Shown here: piece after piece, positions 22,262 through 37,174 of the stretch | Layout: each line of letters opens with the position of its first letter | Numbering within the stretch: the stretch's first letter is position 1 | Assembly: GCA_027886175.1 (NCBI GenBank) | Contig: JAJNNQ010000018.1 | Span: 19,077,001 to 19,141,000, forward strand | Direction of reading: 5' to 3' | DNA: 64,000 bases | DNA from: Phylloscopus collybita | Lineage: Eukaryota > Chordata > Aves > Passeriformes > Phylloscopidae | Notes under the pieces: generated by a model | The model's database searches: none | What the model saw: the letters and a program-made list of their open reading frames with translations, nothing else | Told to the model about the DNA's origin: nothing | Translations under genes and position numbers: made by a program

Positions 22262-25200
22262 AGCGAATGGTGAGGATTTTTTTTTCTGGGTAATAAATAA
22301 GATATGCAGCATAAAATGTAACATATAGTATTAAAATAAAATTTCTCATCCTGCTTATGTAGGTCCATAATCAAGAATGATGTGGCCACCACTCTATTTT
22401 AGAAAGCTAATTGAGCCAAGTTTTTCCTTGACTTCTGCTCAGTTTGAGAGACAGTGATCTAGAGTCAGCCTCTCTGCTGGAATCTCAGCTGTACTGCTAT
22501 TCTGAATTTTCTTTGGAAAAATATGAATCTCTGCCTCAACTACACTTTTACAGCAAATTTATTCAAATGATCTCCCTGTTCTTCAGTAAACCTGAAGGTG
22601 TAAATTCATAAGCATAATGAAGGAATAAAAATGTTGCAGTGATTTCTCACAGAAACCAAATGTGAGTTGGTGCCATGCCTACCAGCAAATGTGTGTATAT
22701 GAGGTTAGATACTTGTGAACTTCCTGCCACAAGCCAGTGCAGAGACCAGACAGACCCAAACAACCTTAAATAGCAGTGTGGTTTTACTCCTTTAAGAAAT
22801 ATTGTCATCCTTGTTACCTTTTGCTTCCAGGCTGAAGATGTCTTTTCATCATATTTATATGCAATCTAAAATATTTAGATGCAGATGTCTGGACACCACA
22901 GTATTTCTTTTTTTAATCCTGTTTTCACTTTTGTAATGTATCATTATAAAATGTCCATCGCCTATATACCGCAAAAATGGAATAAATTTAAAAATTTATT
23001 AGATATTAAAGAAATCATCCATAAAGAAATAGTACAAAACAAGAATTTACCTAAAGGGGTTTGTTGACTGTGCATTTAGTTTGGTGTTAGCCAAGATCTA
23101 ATGATAAAATGATAGATTTTAAGGTTAGGAATAAATATTCTGTTGTAAAAATACAGGCAAAATGTTTTCTGATTTTCTGCAAAATGATTTCGAAATCTCC
23201 CTGTTTGCATGTATTTCATTAGTTTATCTTAATCAGGAGTTCAAGAAAATAAATTATTTATAAATATTTATTGGTCAAAGCATTGTTATTGCTTTTGCCA
23301 AAATTTACCATATACATACATATATAATCCATTAAATTGAAAGTATTGCTAAGTCTTTTGGAAAACTGATATATCTATAGTTTTATTTGATTGGGTGTCC
23401 CAACTTTCCTACATGTTCTAACTAGACCAGCTTGATTTCTTACTAATATTCTTTCCTCAGGTGAAGTTACCTCATTTTGTAAACCTTATTAATGCTGTAG
23501 GCAGAAACTAAGCAGGCTTCTCACCTGTAACTATTTTAAAAATACTTAAGTGAATGTTTGCCATTTCAGGGTCAGTTTGCATTCTGGATGAATGCTCAGG
23601 TCTGCTTTTTTATACTTGCCAACTTACCAAGGCTGCCAATTACTACCTGCTTGGCATCCAGACTCACATCTCATATCTCACCACTTGTGCGGATGTTGTA
23701 TGTCATCACTTCACCCTAATAAACATCTGAGATCCCAGCTTCTCTCAATTCCCAGCAACTGTGTAAACAAAAACGCAAAGGATAATCTTGAAAGGAAGAA
23801 AAAAAATAAAGAGGGGAAATAAACCCTTTCACCTGTGAAACCTCAGTCTGTGCTGGTAGAAGGAAATAGGTTTAGCTTGGCTCGTATTCATTTCTTAACT
23901 TACATCCCAAAATTGTCATGCATAATTTGATCCAAATGGATCACCTTGGTTTCAGGAGGGGAAACAGCTCAAGTAACAGAAAAGAGTGAATCACCTGTAA
24001 GTTATTGAAAAGTCAGACTGCATCTTGGGTCAAGGTTAGGGTAATTAGCTGGTCAGCCTGAACTGCGATTTGCCTGAGGAGAAACAAATTAATTTGGTTT
24101 CCACATTTTCAGCATGACCCTTGTTGCATTCTTCCTGGATCCTATGACCTCTTCTTTATGCATGACTGAAAAATATCTTTCCCACTGCTAAAATACTAAT
24201 ATTTCTTTCAAAGGCGGTAGTGGGTATCAGCAGTATGAATGTTTCTAATTTCTTGCCAGTCTGCCTCAGTTTTCACACTTTCTATCACTGACATTGCAGA
24301 CTAAGTCAGCTGTAACTAGATTATGCATGCCTTTTATTTTTCAGTCCCCCATAATTTTCTCAGTACATACAGAAATCTGAGTTATTTGCTGCAGCATATT
24401 GCCCGAGCTTCTGTAAAACAAGCACATTTATTTGTGATTCTTGTATCTTTATCAACTTTTTTTTCATATTATATTTTTATATCTTAGATATTTTTTGTAG
24501 CTATATACATGTGTAAAAATGTCCTGTTTAGGAATGGAGTTGCCTCTGGCAAAGGCAACATAATCTTTCAGCTGCTCTCATTATTTCACTTTAGGCAGTG
24601 TCTAGAATGATCACACCAAAGGATTAAGTTCAGTCTAAACAGTCCATTCTGCTTGGTGCACCAGGAAAATTCAAATTATTTTCATATGTGATTCTTTAGT
24701 CAAAGTCTTCTTTGCATATACACATGTGCATTTGTGTATACACAGCCTTTAAAGTTGTGAGGAACCAGTAAAAAAGAAGATTAAGATTGTACCTTCTCTG
24801 GTCTGGAGCTTGGCACAGATCCTTTCAAGACATTCTTCCCAAAGCAAATTATTCTGAAATTTTCAGGTAGTAGTGGATTCTGCTGACAGTTTCTGGCAAC
24901 AATTTCTCTGCTAACTTATGAATATCCTTATTGGATAGATCTTCATGCATTAGATATGATAAAAAAGACTTCTCAATTATTTAAGGATAGTGTTCCTATT
25001 AATAGAATAAAGATATTTTGCTATGTTTTGTGTGAACTTGTATGCAAAGACTAAACTAATTTAAAGGGTCTGTTTGTGAAACTGGAGACTGGCTCACTTG
25101 GCATTTCTGCCAAAGGAGTGCAACTGTGGTATTAAAGAATAAATAGTAATTTACAGCAACATGTGGGACTGTCTGTCACTGCCCAGAGATGGAGAGCAAA

Positions 25201-26737
25201 ATCTTGAATAAAGCTGTCAAAATCATGTTGTCAATCTAAAGTCGATTAGCACAGAACTTAGGTGATACAGCTTTTTGCCTACGTTTAAATGGACAGAATA
25301 GAATTGACATTCATCAAAGGAAAAAGATTTCTTAGTCCATGCTGAGTAGGACTGGTAGTATATTAGAGAAATTAAAAGAGTTTGAAAACCCCAATATCCA
25401 GCAGGTGCTGTTTTCCCCTATGAAGAACCACACCAGTGCATCATTACTTCCACCTTGACTCCCAGCCATTATACAATCACACAGGCTCCAGGAAAGTATC
25501 CATAACACACAGGATTTACTTCAGTTTAAAAAACAGTAAATCCACAAAATACATTTGTGCATGTGGGACAAATGGTTGATCTGGGAGGAAAAGTTATTTA
25601 GACCTTCTGTAGAGAAAGATATCTGTTTCCCTATTAATCAGGCAGTACCCTCAAGTCAAGTCTAACCTTTCCAGAGCATGCCCTGTGGTTACCACTGAAC
25701 TGGCTTTTTGTTTGCACAGTTCACTTCATTAGGATATGATACTATGAGCTACCTTGAACTTTTACAAAGCAAGGGGCTTGTTTATCAGCAAATCTCTCTC
25801 ATTTTCAGCCCAGGGTAAATGTATCTTGTTTCTGTTTGCTTTCTTTTAGTAAACAATCTGTCCTTTTCCATTTCACATTTTCCTGCCAAAAAATGTATCA
25901 CAGTTGCTCAAATTAATTTTTAGGCAGAATTGCAGGGTGAATTTCTTTCTTTCCCCTTGGGGGAAAACCTGTGAACACACAAATACACATATACAACACA
26001 CTATGAGCTGCTGCCTGAGGCTTAGCAGCAGCTAGTTTAGATTGCTTCAGGACAGATTTTTTTTGTAGAACCTTATTATGCTATTTTTTATTGATGGTTC
26101 ATGAAAAAACAATGTTTCTCTGAGTCAATTTTTAATTTTTAAATCATTCACTAAGGGCCTGAAAAATTGTCCAGCTTATCTGGCATTAAATACTTTAATG
26201 TTGCCACTGATTTTGGAGAAAACAATTCTGAGTTTGAAAGAAAATCAGGGAAAGCTAGTATGCTTACATTGTGATTATCAAAGCAAATTTAATATACATT
26301 TAGATTCCATGCCAGACCATTCAGAAACATTTCAGCTTATTGGCAAATTTGCATTAGTCTACATTTAGACCTCATCTACAAGCCACTCAATTTAAGATTC
26401 AGCACTTAGCTTTAGGACAGGATGCACTAGGACAACATGATCTTTGTGATATTTATATGCCACACAAAGTGCACCAGGCACTTCAGAGATCAGGATAAAC
26501 ATGCAATTTTATTCCAAAGGAATTTGTGTCACAGACAACCTGTCTGGTACAAAGATATATTTTTCCTAAATCTTCTGGTTTTGATGAAGAGTTTAGGCTT
26601 TTTCCCTCAGCTTACCACAATGCTGTGAGACAGAGCAATGTTTCCATGCCAAATGGGAGGGCCACACCAATACAGCAAATGAATTATCAGCCAGGCTACC
26701 TTGCCTGACAAGATCAGGACTGATACCGCTATCAGCC

Positions 26738-26835
26738 CAATCAGCCTGCTCTAGGTGGTTCTACTCCAGCAGGAGAGCCAGACCAGGTGACCTCCAGAAG
26801 TGCTTTCCAACCTCAAGAAGTGCTCATGTTCTGCA
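26738..26835 (+). mobile_element. CR1 retroposon 3'-end fragment
   Basis: The order CCTGCTCTAGGTG, CTCCAGCAGG, CCAGACCAGGTGACCTCCAGAA and TTTCCAACCTCAA follows the conserved CR1 tail on the plus strand. It is diverged and lacks a clean terminal microsatellite. Confidence 0.75.
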
Positions 26836-26889
26836 TGGCATGTACTTGTCATGCAGATTTGGTCAATATTTTAATTAAGGAAATGGGTG

Positions 26890-27350
26890 AAGTAATATCA
26901 GGTGAGTACAAGGAAATTGTGGAGGACGCCAAGCTCAAAAGAAATGCAGGGCAAGTGAAGCCAGGATTAGACTCCAGCATGATCTTGAGAAACTGGAGAA
27001 AAAAGCTATCAACAAGATAAATTTAAATGGATAATGTGCTACACTAACTTAAAAAAAAAAAAAGTTTTAAAAAAGTAAGACCCAGTTTAAAATTGGCAAA
27101 TAGCTGGCAAAGAATTAACTTGAGAGCAGCCCTACGGGAAAGTGATTGGCATATAGTAGACATTGAGCTAGCTGTGAAAAAAATGGTATTTCTAATTGTT
27201 AGTAGGAGTCTCACTGAAACACAGAAAGCAGTTGAGATTTTCTATTTAACATTAGTGCAGCTTAAGCCTAGTACTACCTGCTGTAAGCTGCTCTTTATAA
27301 GATGGATAAACTTAAAATGGAGAGAAGCTGAAAGAATTGTACTAGCTTAG
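26890..27350 (+). mobile_element. possible decayed CR1 body fragment
   Basis: Short stretches (GAGGACGCCAAGCTC near 26922; GAATTAACTTGAGAGCAGCCCTACGG near 27112) resemble CR1 sequence upstream of the tail. If so, this is a separate, older insertion, because it lies after the terminal block at 26738-26835. The similarity is weak. Confidence 0.35.
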
Positions 27351-30300
27351 TATATAAAGGTGAAGGTTAAACATGGGATATTAGAGTACTAATGTCTATG
27401 TCTTCTGTAAGAAACTGAGTTTCAGAACCAAGACAAATTTAGATTAACAATATCTATAGTTGCAAAATGGTATCACAATCTGGAAAAAACATCCAATAGA
27501 ATTTTGAGAATCTTTGTGATTAATCAGTTTCGAGGCCTTCTTTCTGATGTTCAGTTTTTTCCTCAGAGCTTCGATTATTGTTTCTTAGCAGTAGAATGAA
27601 GGACTAGATGTAGTAAGTCCCCAATGAGAGTATGTTCTAAAAAATATTCACAAGTTTACTTTCTTTCCTGCAGTTCAATTAAAAAAATCTTAATTATTTT
27701 CCTATGAGTTTACACTAATAAAAATTTAGCTTTATTTATTGTTTTGTTTTTTTAAAGAGCAAAAAATGAGTTTGAGAGAAAATATTTTCACTTATAACAA
27801 GGCTCTCTGTCATTTAAGGATAGATGATTTGCAAAGAATATGTTTGTTTGTTTTTGTGTAGTAACTGAAGACAGAGAAAGCTGCATTTACATTACAAATA
27901 ACTGAAAATTCATTGATGATTTACAATTTTCAGTTCCTTCCCTCTAATTATGTTCACCTAAAGGAGTATCAATTCTATCACCTTAAGTCTGAATAATGAA
28001 CAAATATGTGTTTAAATCCATCCATATGGATGGGCAAAACCCATGAAATGTATTTTCAAAAGGTGAGTGTAAGAAACTTAAACACATCTGTACTTTTACA
28101 GCACACATTTGAACATTACATATCTGCTAGATTTCTGTTGTTGAAAGGTTTGTAAACTAAGTGTAAATGCATGTTTCTATAGCAGATTCCTCCCTTTATA
28201 TTTTTAATCAAAATCTGCCCCAGTGTAGAATTTTTTAAAAATTTACTTTAAAAAAGGCTGAAATGTGTCAAAACAAGGGAAAAAAAAAATGAGTTATATG
28301 GATAAGGATTGCAATGGGTCAGGGTACGTTCCCGTGACACTGATGGATACAGGAGCATTTCTGGAGATATCAATACAGAGGTAAAGAAAATCTGACAGGG
28401 AGACAGATTCTGCTGTCAACAAGAGATAAAATGGCCTTCCATTTTGTGTCTGCTTGCTGTGGTTAGCATCACCAGTACAGAACCACTGATTCTCTCTAAT
28501 TAATCTAGTGGGAAGGCTCATAAAATACATTTGTTCAAGGTAACATCTGTTTTAGGTTACTTACTCTGTCCTCTGTTTAATTTCTCATAAATATCTTTTA
28601 TTTTGTTTTCTGTGAGCATTTGCCTAAGTTTACTTAGACAATAAAGATGTCATGTTCTTATATTTGTTGAGTGAAGGCCTTTTCCAGAAGACAGTTCTCT
28701 AATTATCCACACTGTGTACTCTATTTGTTTTATAAAAATGCATTCAGTGGCAATATGTTTCCTGAACATAAAAATTGTTTTCTGTTCTTGATACAGCTAA
28801 GTAATGTTTGTGAATTGTTTATTTGATTCTTGCTTTTCTCTCACTAATTGATGAATACATTTGTTCACTAATTAAATGTATTTATTACATTGCAGATAGT
28901 TGAATAATACTAAGAAAGATCTGCAATATTTTCTGCTTTTAACTTTTGATCATTGCTAACTCTCTTATCTCACCTAATTTGATATCCCATTTTACCCATC
29001 ACCCGATCCACTTTAATTTCTCCTCAATATGAATCACATAACCATTAAAAAAAAAAAAAGGAAAAAGAAAAAGAAAAAAAAAAAAAAAAGTTTTTCAGAC
29101 AGGCTATTATATTACAGCTCCCAGGGCTTGCTTTAGTATGTCTAAAAGGTCTGTTAGGAACCACAAAACTCCTCCAAAAGTATGCTCACTGCCATTCCTT
29201 CCTCAGGTTCACCAGGAACATCTTCTCCAGACCACAATGCACATGGTACTCTTGGCACAGCTCCAGGAATGCTGGATCAGGTGATCCTCAGAGAGTCTGG
29301 TAATTTTTGACCATGTACATGTGTGCTGGGCCAGGAGAGAGCCACAGTGTCTCCTGACTTCATTGTATGGAATCTTTTGAAGTATGTTTGTATCTTTTAG
29401 AGTATTCTAGCTGTAGCCAGAGCTTACTGGTCTTTATAACTTGTGATGTCCAAACAGAACAAGTATCTGGCTACATAGCCAAAAGCCCTTTACCATAAAA
29501 GTTTGTATTTAAGAAAGAAAAAGGTTTAATGTACTGTGTCCTGAAAAATCCAACTTCAGCTCCTGTATTGGCTTCTAATGTTTTTTCTAAACTTTGCAAA
29601 AGAGCCTGATGATTTGTGTCAGCTGTGCTTTGTTAGTGTTTAATTCTTGCCTAGAGATTTTGGTTTAATAGGTAGGATGTGCAAATGAGTTTTCTTTCTC
29701 ACTTCAGAACTATTCTCACATTCCACTTCAATTCTTTTACATTGTGTGCTCCCCTCCTGTAACATAGGAATAAAGCTTATGTCATTTTTTTGCAATGAAT
29801 TATTTGTATTTATAATTTTAGATTATACACTGACTGTTCTGTAAAATGTCATTGCTAATACATGTTTGTATTAAGCTGGCACAATTGGACCCCAGCTTCA
29901 GTTGGGTTCTAGGCACTACAAAAGAGGTTGATAATAAATATTAATAATGAAACAAAAATATATTTGTTAGAAGATGGGGAAGTTGCAAGTTTGGAGCATA
30001 TTGTAATCATCATGACAGAATGTGTTATGTTATATCTTGTGTACTGTTCAACTTAAGCAGAATAGGTAAAACTCTTCTACTCTAAAACTCTGCTTATAAA
30101 AGTGAAGCAGTACAAAATAATTTAACTTCAGCCAGTAAGAAACTCTTTTAAGTTCATGTTTTATCTCACTTTTGAAAATCATTCTGAGTATTTTTAACAG
30201 TATGCCCTGACCTAGTTGTCTTTCAAGAACGAAGGGAATATTTTAGTCAAACTTTAATGCCTTTACTTTGAAACAATAAGCAGATTTAAGCTGATGTCCT

Positions 30301-30793
30301 CTGGAAGCTGGGAGATTATTGGCACTGTGATCCCCTTGTTCTAGCTGTCTTATTTGTCTAGACTAATCTGTAACCAGAAAGCACACCACATTTAATGTAG
30401 AAATTTCAGTTTTGAACTTAGCTATGAGAGTGATGCAAGAGAAAGACACAAGTCAATGCACATTCATGTTGTACTAAGGTGATATCTTGACCTAGAGGTG
30501 CAATAGATAGTATGAACTGCTGTTTCTGTCCTATAGGTTCTCTCTCTGAAAAGTATGATTACTGGTGCATTGTAAAGTAGAACTTGGGCTATAGATTTTC
30601 ACATTTCAATTAATATACATAAATAAAATGATACATTCACAAATGTCCTTTGAAGAAAATAGGTGAGATTACAAAATAAACTCTGCTGTAGCTTCCTCTT
30701 TATTAAGAACTGTCTCAGAAGACTTCCTTTCTGAGCTCAAAAGAAAGCTCATTTTTCTTTTTTTCTTTTGTGTTCAAATCATTCAAACTCCCA

Positions 30794-30795
<2 letters not shown>
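27351..30795. other. unique AT-rich non-coding DNA
   Basis: No gene recognised. An A-rich low-complexity tract lies at 29047-29089. The stretch 29100-29350 is GC-richer and may be an unidentified old repeat. Confidence 0.5.
29047..29089 (+). repeat. A-rich tract with (GAAAAA) units
   Basis: Forty-three bases of A with only a few G. Confidence 0.9.
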
Positions 30796-30837
<42 letters not shown>

Positions 30838-30873
30838 TTCTCTAATGAAATTATGGCAAAAAAAAAAAAAAAA
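30796..30873. repeat. T41 tract facing an A16 tract
   Basis: A run of 41 T (30796-30836) is followed by 21 mixed bases and then 16 A (30858-30873). The two runs can pair as a stem. No retroposon body joins either run. Confidence 0.9.
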
Positions 30874-33800
30874 GACAGCTCAGTGAAATCTTGAAAAAGG
30901 AATTCCTGAAGTCCAAGCATAGGGATAACACAGTAACATAATAATATCTTTTTCCTCTAAAATATTATACCTATTCCTCTCTAAATGGGGTATTTTTATC
31001 ATTATCCTGTTATGTTCATAATCTTATTCAATATTCTGTAGTGTTCATGTCTTTATTTGGTTTCATTTTAGAAATATTTGAGCATTCTATTGATCACAAA
31101 ACTTGAGTAAGAGGAGAGAGAAATCTTCCTGTCAAAATTCCTGTCTCCAGTTTACCAGTGAGAGGGGCATGACAGTTTTTTTATTGTTTTCTTTCTAATA
31201 TTTAAACTGGTCTTCTCCTATTTTTCCCCTTATTAATGCATTGCTTTTCATTGATGGAGTATAGATTTTGAAGAACTTAGGAGTCAGTCCAATTGCCTTT
31301 GCTAAATGGTCAAGAAAGATTTTTTCACTCCGAGGTAAAAACAGCATGATGAATTTGCTCAGCTTCCTCAAAGTCAAGACAAAAAAGGCTATACACTTCT
31401 TGGAGAGGATTCAGGAATTTCTATTAGTCATCTGTAAGAATATTGTGCCCAGTGTGGATAAAGATCAAATAACCAATTTTACTAAGTAAGGAAATCCTGG
31501 AATTTCATCAGTGGACCTTGAAAGAAGAATAGAGATGAATCAGTCTTCACAAACTAATATCTTCATTTGAGTTCCTTTCACCCAGTGCACAGCTGTGTAA
31601 GATTCTAGGATGAAGAATAATGAGAATAGCCTTTGGAGCAGCTTGAAGAAAATACTATCTCTATAACTTATATAATGTAAGTCTTGTAACTTGACCATTT
31701 TAAGGACTGGAAAATTAAGTCAGTACACTGAATCCTGCTTTTTAAATTTTTACTTGTATTTCAATTACCTCTATATTCAATTACTTATTGAATTTTCTCT
31801 TGATCAGTCAGCTTTGGTTAGGGATTGTCTGTCACCACTGTACTGGCTCTAAGCATTTTTAGTCTATACTGGTGGGATGCATGTTTGTTTCTTTAAAGGC
31901 TCCTCAGTTTCAAAAGAATTCAATATAACTGTTGTACAGTTTCAGAGAAACTGCAAGAAAAATTGTCAGACTTGGATTCTGAAATCTTTTGAATCAGCAA
32001 GGTGAAATGGAAATCAAGGCCAGTAGCTCAGCCAGTAGAGGGAACTCTTACACAGTAAAAAGTCAGGCAGGAATATAAGGTAGTACCTTAAGGATGTAAA
32101 TATGCATGAACTTGTACATTGCAGAAGTCCAACGGTAGATTTTAGTTTCTTTGTGCATAGCACATTGAGCTTTGTATTTTTGTCCAACTTCAATTTATTG
32201 CAGTGAAGGTCTAACTATGCTAAATACAAGTCTGGAACAGTTCAAGAGTAATTTTGCAAAACATAGTGAATGTTTAGGGGGAATAGGGAACACATATTCT
32301 GATTATTCTTTTTACTAAAACCTGTAATTTGTTTTTGAGAGTGGCAAAACAACTTTACTATTTCCTGAAACTTCTCAGTTAGAAAATCTTTTTCACTGGA
32401 TGCAATAGCTTCCCTTAGAAATTTTCCATGGTGTAACTGCATGACTTAATTCAAGTGTTTTGCTCCCTATGCACGAAACAAATATTGCTGACTGAAGTAA
32501 CTATCCTCATGTTGTCCTCATGGGCTAGATTTACAGCAGTGTTTAGCATCTCCCTTGGAGATCTAGATTTCTATAAGTGGGTTTTGGTATTAGGTATTTC
32601 AAAAATGCTTTCAGCAAACACTAAAGATTTGTCCCCATATCCCTGTTGTGTTTTGTATGTCTAGATCCACAGTTTGATCACAGCTATCAACTCTATTTAT
32701 AACTCTAATAATTCATTTTATGAGCCTTTGCTAATCAACTGAGTGTTGACTGTTTTTCATTGTCTAATCAACCCAGATATTGCTTCAGGACTCATTCCTT
32801 GAGAGTTTGCAAGAACACTTCGTTTTCATTGAATAAAATACCTTTTTCTGTTTCTATTTGATATTGATGTCAGCCTTTTATGAAAGGCAGCTAGTAGTGG
32901 CTGAGCCCTTATAATCAGGCATATTGCCATCTGTATTCCTGCAACCCACTCCTGTCTGGCAAACCAAATGCAGTGTTTACTTTTTCATTCTCACAGCACC
33001 TCATAAGATTTCTTGCTGTTATGAGCATTGCATCATTGGTGATCTTCTACAGAAGATTATTCTCATTCTTTTCATGGTCCTAACCAAGTATTTTTGTTAA
33101 GTGTTACCTCTCGCATTTCCTTTCTCCCTAGTTTTGGTAGGTTCTGTACATTTTGGGATTGGTAGTCATGACCTGTTTGCTGATGATTAAGAATGTATGC
33201 CAAAGTGTTTTTGAGTCCTTTGTGGTGTCCTTCTTCCATCTATGGCAGCAGAACAAGAGCAGTACACAGTAGACTGAGTTATGTTTTCTCAATGCTGTAA
33301 ATTCAGGGTAGCATCTCTGAGGACATATATTCATCTAGTGTTCAGTGAACATAGAGTTTTTTCTTAGCACTTTCTCATTTCCTAGAGAAAGGCAGTATGT
33401 TCCCATACCAACGGGTTGTGATGGACGTTTTGACTTGTAAATAAGTGATCTTTTTTTTTAATCCCGTTCATGTCACTCAATCACTGAGGCTGCTAATTAT
33501 CTTTTTCAATGTTTCCATGGAGTTCAAAAAGCTCTTTTCATCAAAGGAACCTGAAAACCCGGTATTTAGGTCTGTCCTTACGTACAATGCATTTTGTGAT
33601 TTTAGACGCTATTCTGTATGGAACCCTCCCTGTTTTGCATTTTCTCACCTGGAACATTTTGTTACATATTCCCCAACTTTATTTTTTAACACCTCAGACT
33701 TTTTGGTCCCATAGGGACAGAGGTACCATAAATGACTTTGGATCTGCTGCTTGTAATATCAACAGAAACATCCCACCCAGGCAGAATTGTGACCCCATTT

Positions 33801-34671
33801 GCTCAGTGCTACATCCACACTAATCATCTCTTCCAAATAGGTAGTGCCCTTCAGCCTACTAGAAGTTGCTCTGTAATTTCCAAACTTGAGCTAGGCATCA
33901 TTTAGGATTACCATATGGACATGACAGATCTGATGTCTGCTAGTCCAGACACCTATGTTGACACATACATCATTCTATTGTCAATCAAAGTACCTTTAAA
34001 CCAAAATTTGAATCTCTTGTAGCAGAGATCCTCATACTTAACTCTGCACTGAGGAAGAGAGTGTAAGAAATGGCTAAATGTAATGTTTGTACATTAATCA
34101 TGAAGATCCACTCTTTTCACTTTTTTTTCCACTCTTTTCACTTACATATAAAGAACAAAAAAAGCAAATATTGCTGAAGGCAGTCTGGCAAAGTAAGTTC
34201 TATCCTTCATGTGATAGGGTTCTTTGTGGTCCTCACAGTGAATCTTTGGAAGCTGGTTAAAGGGAAATGAAAGGAAAATTATATCTAAAGTAGCACAGTG
34301 GGAAAGAGCCGGGAAATAATGGAAATCACACCACAGTCCCCCAGCAGCCCCCCTCTAGTGTATCAGATCAAAGTCTTTCTATTTTAGAACCAAAGCTTCT
34401 TTATATTAAATACCAAGAAAGTATGTTTAGATAACATTAAGAGACTGACTTAAACCATAAAAGTCAGGAAATTCAGAATTAAGGCTGACACTCAATTCTT
34501 AAATCACAGAGCAGAGAAAGGCAGGGGTGGGGATGGGAAGGTGAACTCAGGCACAGAAGCATAAGGTGAGGAGGAAAGTGAGACCTGTCTTGGCATCTTT
34601 CTACCTGTGCCGCTAGAAAACTAAAGATGGAGTTTTTAGGGGATTATTAATGGCCACTATGCCACTGCTTT

Positions 34672-34674
<3 letters not shown>
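30874..34674. other. unique AT-rich non-coding DNA
   Basis: No gene or repeat family recognised. The overlapping frames at 33445-33823 (89 and 104 codons) have no domain. A 16-bp word is duplicated at 34107-34122 and 34128-34143. Confidence 0.5.
34107..34143 (+). repeat. 16-bp direct duplication
   Basis: TCCACTCTTTTCACTT occurs at 34107-34122 and again at 34128-34143, separated by five T. This is consistent with slippage over a T-run. Confidence 0.85.

Positions 34675-34709
<35 letters not shown>
34675..34709 (+). repeat. T35 homopolymer
   Basis: Thirty-five consecutive T. No retroposon body recognised beside it. Confidence 0.9.
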
Positions 34710-37158
34710 CCTGACAGATTGGCCAAGTAAATAAATAAAATATATTTGGTCATCTCATATCAGCTATGCTTTCTGTAGCTATCCTACCCAGCCAGGAAAA
34801 GAAAAGGTGTTATGATTAGTTAGATTTGTTTTCTTTTTCTTCTGAGATTCATGCTGCTCTTAACCCCACTGGGATTAAGTTATAACTGCCCTGTTCTGAA
34901 AGCCTTCTTTATGCCTTTTTTTTTTTTTTTAATTGAAACCCCTGTTGTCCTTACAGATTTTCCTATGCAACTTCACTAAGATATGGTTTTCCTCCTTATT
35001 TTTTTAACAGATTTTTTTTTTAAAGATGAATATTTACACCCAGAATGTAACTAAAGTGATCCTTCTGTATAGATACATACTATGCAGTATTGTACAGACT
35101 GTATAAACACAGTATGAATAGCTGGGATTATTCACAACAAACCAAAAGAAAATAGTATAAATGGCACAGTGTTTATTCTGTATGAGAAAAATTTATTATT
35201 TTACATAATTTACAACAAAATCATCAATTTTAATTTTAAATACACATTAATGTGTTCTTGATAAGAGGCACTTAACCTATGTGTATGACTAAAAGGGACA
35301 ATTCTGAACATTATGTTGTTCTTTTACCTTATTTGCCTTGTGGTTTAGTTTCTATTCAAGAGTTTCAGATAATTTCTCCTTGTGTGCTAGCATAATATGA
35401 TGGGTGTCAGAAACCACAATTCCCCACAATTCCTCTTCTGTTTATTAAAATTAGAAAGAACACAGATTGTAATAACTTTCAATATAAAAACACTAAAGTA
35501 TTTTATCAAGATACATGTTCATTATAAACTATTAAAAATCAAAATAGCAATACATCTTCCTATTTGATAAAATTAAATGAAAAATACTGAAATATAAAAT
35601 TTAAAAAAATGAAAGCTACATATCTTATGTTTCCATTTAGTCTTGATAATCATAAAGAAACCTTAAATAAAATATGATGGGACACACCACTCATTGCATT
35701 CTGTTTTGGTTTGCTGGAATAGGAGCTGAGTGTTGCTAGGTAGTCTCACAGAGAAACTTGGCTCCTGTAAGTGTTGTCTTATTCAGAAAGAGGAGGTACT
35801 GAACAATCCCAGAATTGTTCATCTGTATTTTGAAATGAAAAGTTCATTGCTGTATTTGATCTTCACATTGTTCACAATGAATTAGCACTAGGATTGTTTT
35901 GGAAAGAAGTTAGTGCATCTGGACACTAATCAGAAATCTATAATCATGAGCAAGTAGGAAAAGCATAAACATATCTGTACAGGAAATCTGATTTAAGACA
36001 AAATATATCTAAGCAGGGTAGCAATACAGAACACATGAGCAGAGCATGACTGTGTGGAAAGGATGATATTTGCATAGTACATCAATAACTGAGGTAGATA
36101 TATAAACATTTTCACTTTTTCAATTCAGAGAAAGAAATTGATATTGACAATATTTTGCAAACTGTATTACTTTAATGCTTTTCTGTTGGTTTTCTCATCA
36201 GATTTTTAATGTTATCATTTGAATTCAAAAGAATAACTAGGTTGCATTTCAAAGAAAAACATTGTTTAAAGCATGAATAAATCATAAAATTATTCTTATT
36301 TCCATTTAAACATGTAGAAGTGAAATGTGTCTTCAATTTCTAAAACTCCACTTGATTCTTCTTTTGATTTTTTTCTGCTCAATTAAAGAAGTATAACTTT
36401 CCTTTTGTATGGAATACAGATTTCAGTTTCGGTGTGTAGCAGTGAAACAAAAATAGATGAGAAGCTTCTGGCTAGCTGCGCATGGAAAAAGAGAAATTTT
36501 ACTTCACACAAAACTGTAGCCAGTATACCATTGGTTCTTATCAATTTTTTTTGTTCAGTTTCCTTTCCATCCAATAAAAACATTCTGTGTATAAAAATTT
36601 GATTATATAATGTAAGGTCCAGTAGTCTTTATAGGCTTCAGATCCTATAAAGTTGTAAGTACAAAAATATTTGAAAGATATTATTTTTACTGGAGACCAT
36701 CAATAAACAGGCTTATATGTTTATATGATACTGCACAAGTAGTGCAAAAAACAGATTTAAATTCACTGAATATTAGGAAAGCTTTCATGCAGTTACATAA
36801 AAATTAACTATATTTATAGAATTGTTTTTTAAGTTTCTATCCACATGGGGTTTTACATTAGAAGGTATTAAAGTATTTGGTAAAATTAATTAAACTACAT
36901 GATGCACATGCTATATATTTCACATTAAGTAACTTCTTTGCAAGGATATATACTTAAGTGTAAAGAAATAATAAGTGCAGTGATATGATATAAGGAAGTG
37001 TCATACAGGCTTATATGAAGAGAGAGCTATATAAAATGGCTAGGATGCCAAAATCAGATACTATCTGTAAGACCAATCTATTTTAGCAGTGTGCCTGCTG
37101 ACCTGGAGATTTTTGTGGGATTTTTTGGGGTGTTTTTTTGTTGTTTGGATTTATATAG
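34710..37158. other. unique very AT-rich DNA
   Basis: No gene or interspersed repeat seen. Short T-runs occur at 34918-34930 and 35011-35020. Confidence 0.5.
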
Positions 37159-37174
37159 TTTGTTGTTGTTGTTG

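Larger units (their letters stand above)
21031..26737. other. unique non-coding DNA with two A-rich low-complexity tracts
   Basis: No gene or interspersed repeat recognised. Low-complexity tracts lie at 21421-21500 and 22208-22261. Stretches 24000-24130, 24535-24720 and 25080-25300 have balanced composition and no repeats, and could be conserved elements. Confidence 0.45.

Noticed and set aside
32010..32065. tRNA-like AGCTCAG...GTAGAG stretch
   Set aside because: It lacks a B box and cannot form a cloverleaf, so neither a tRNA nor a SINE is supported.
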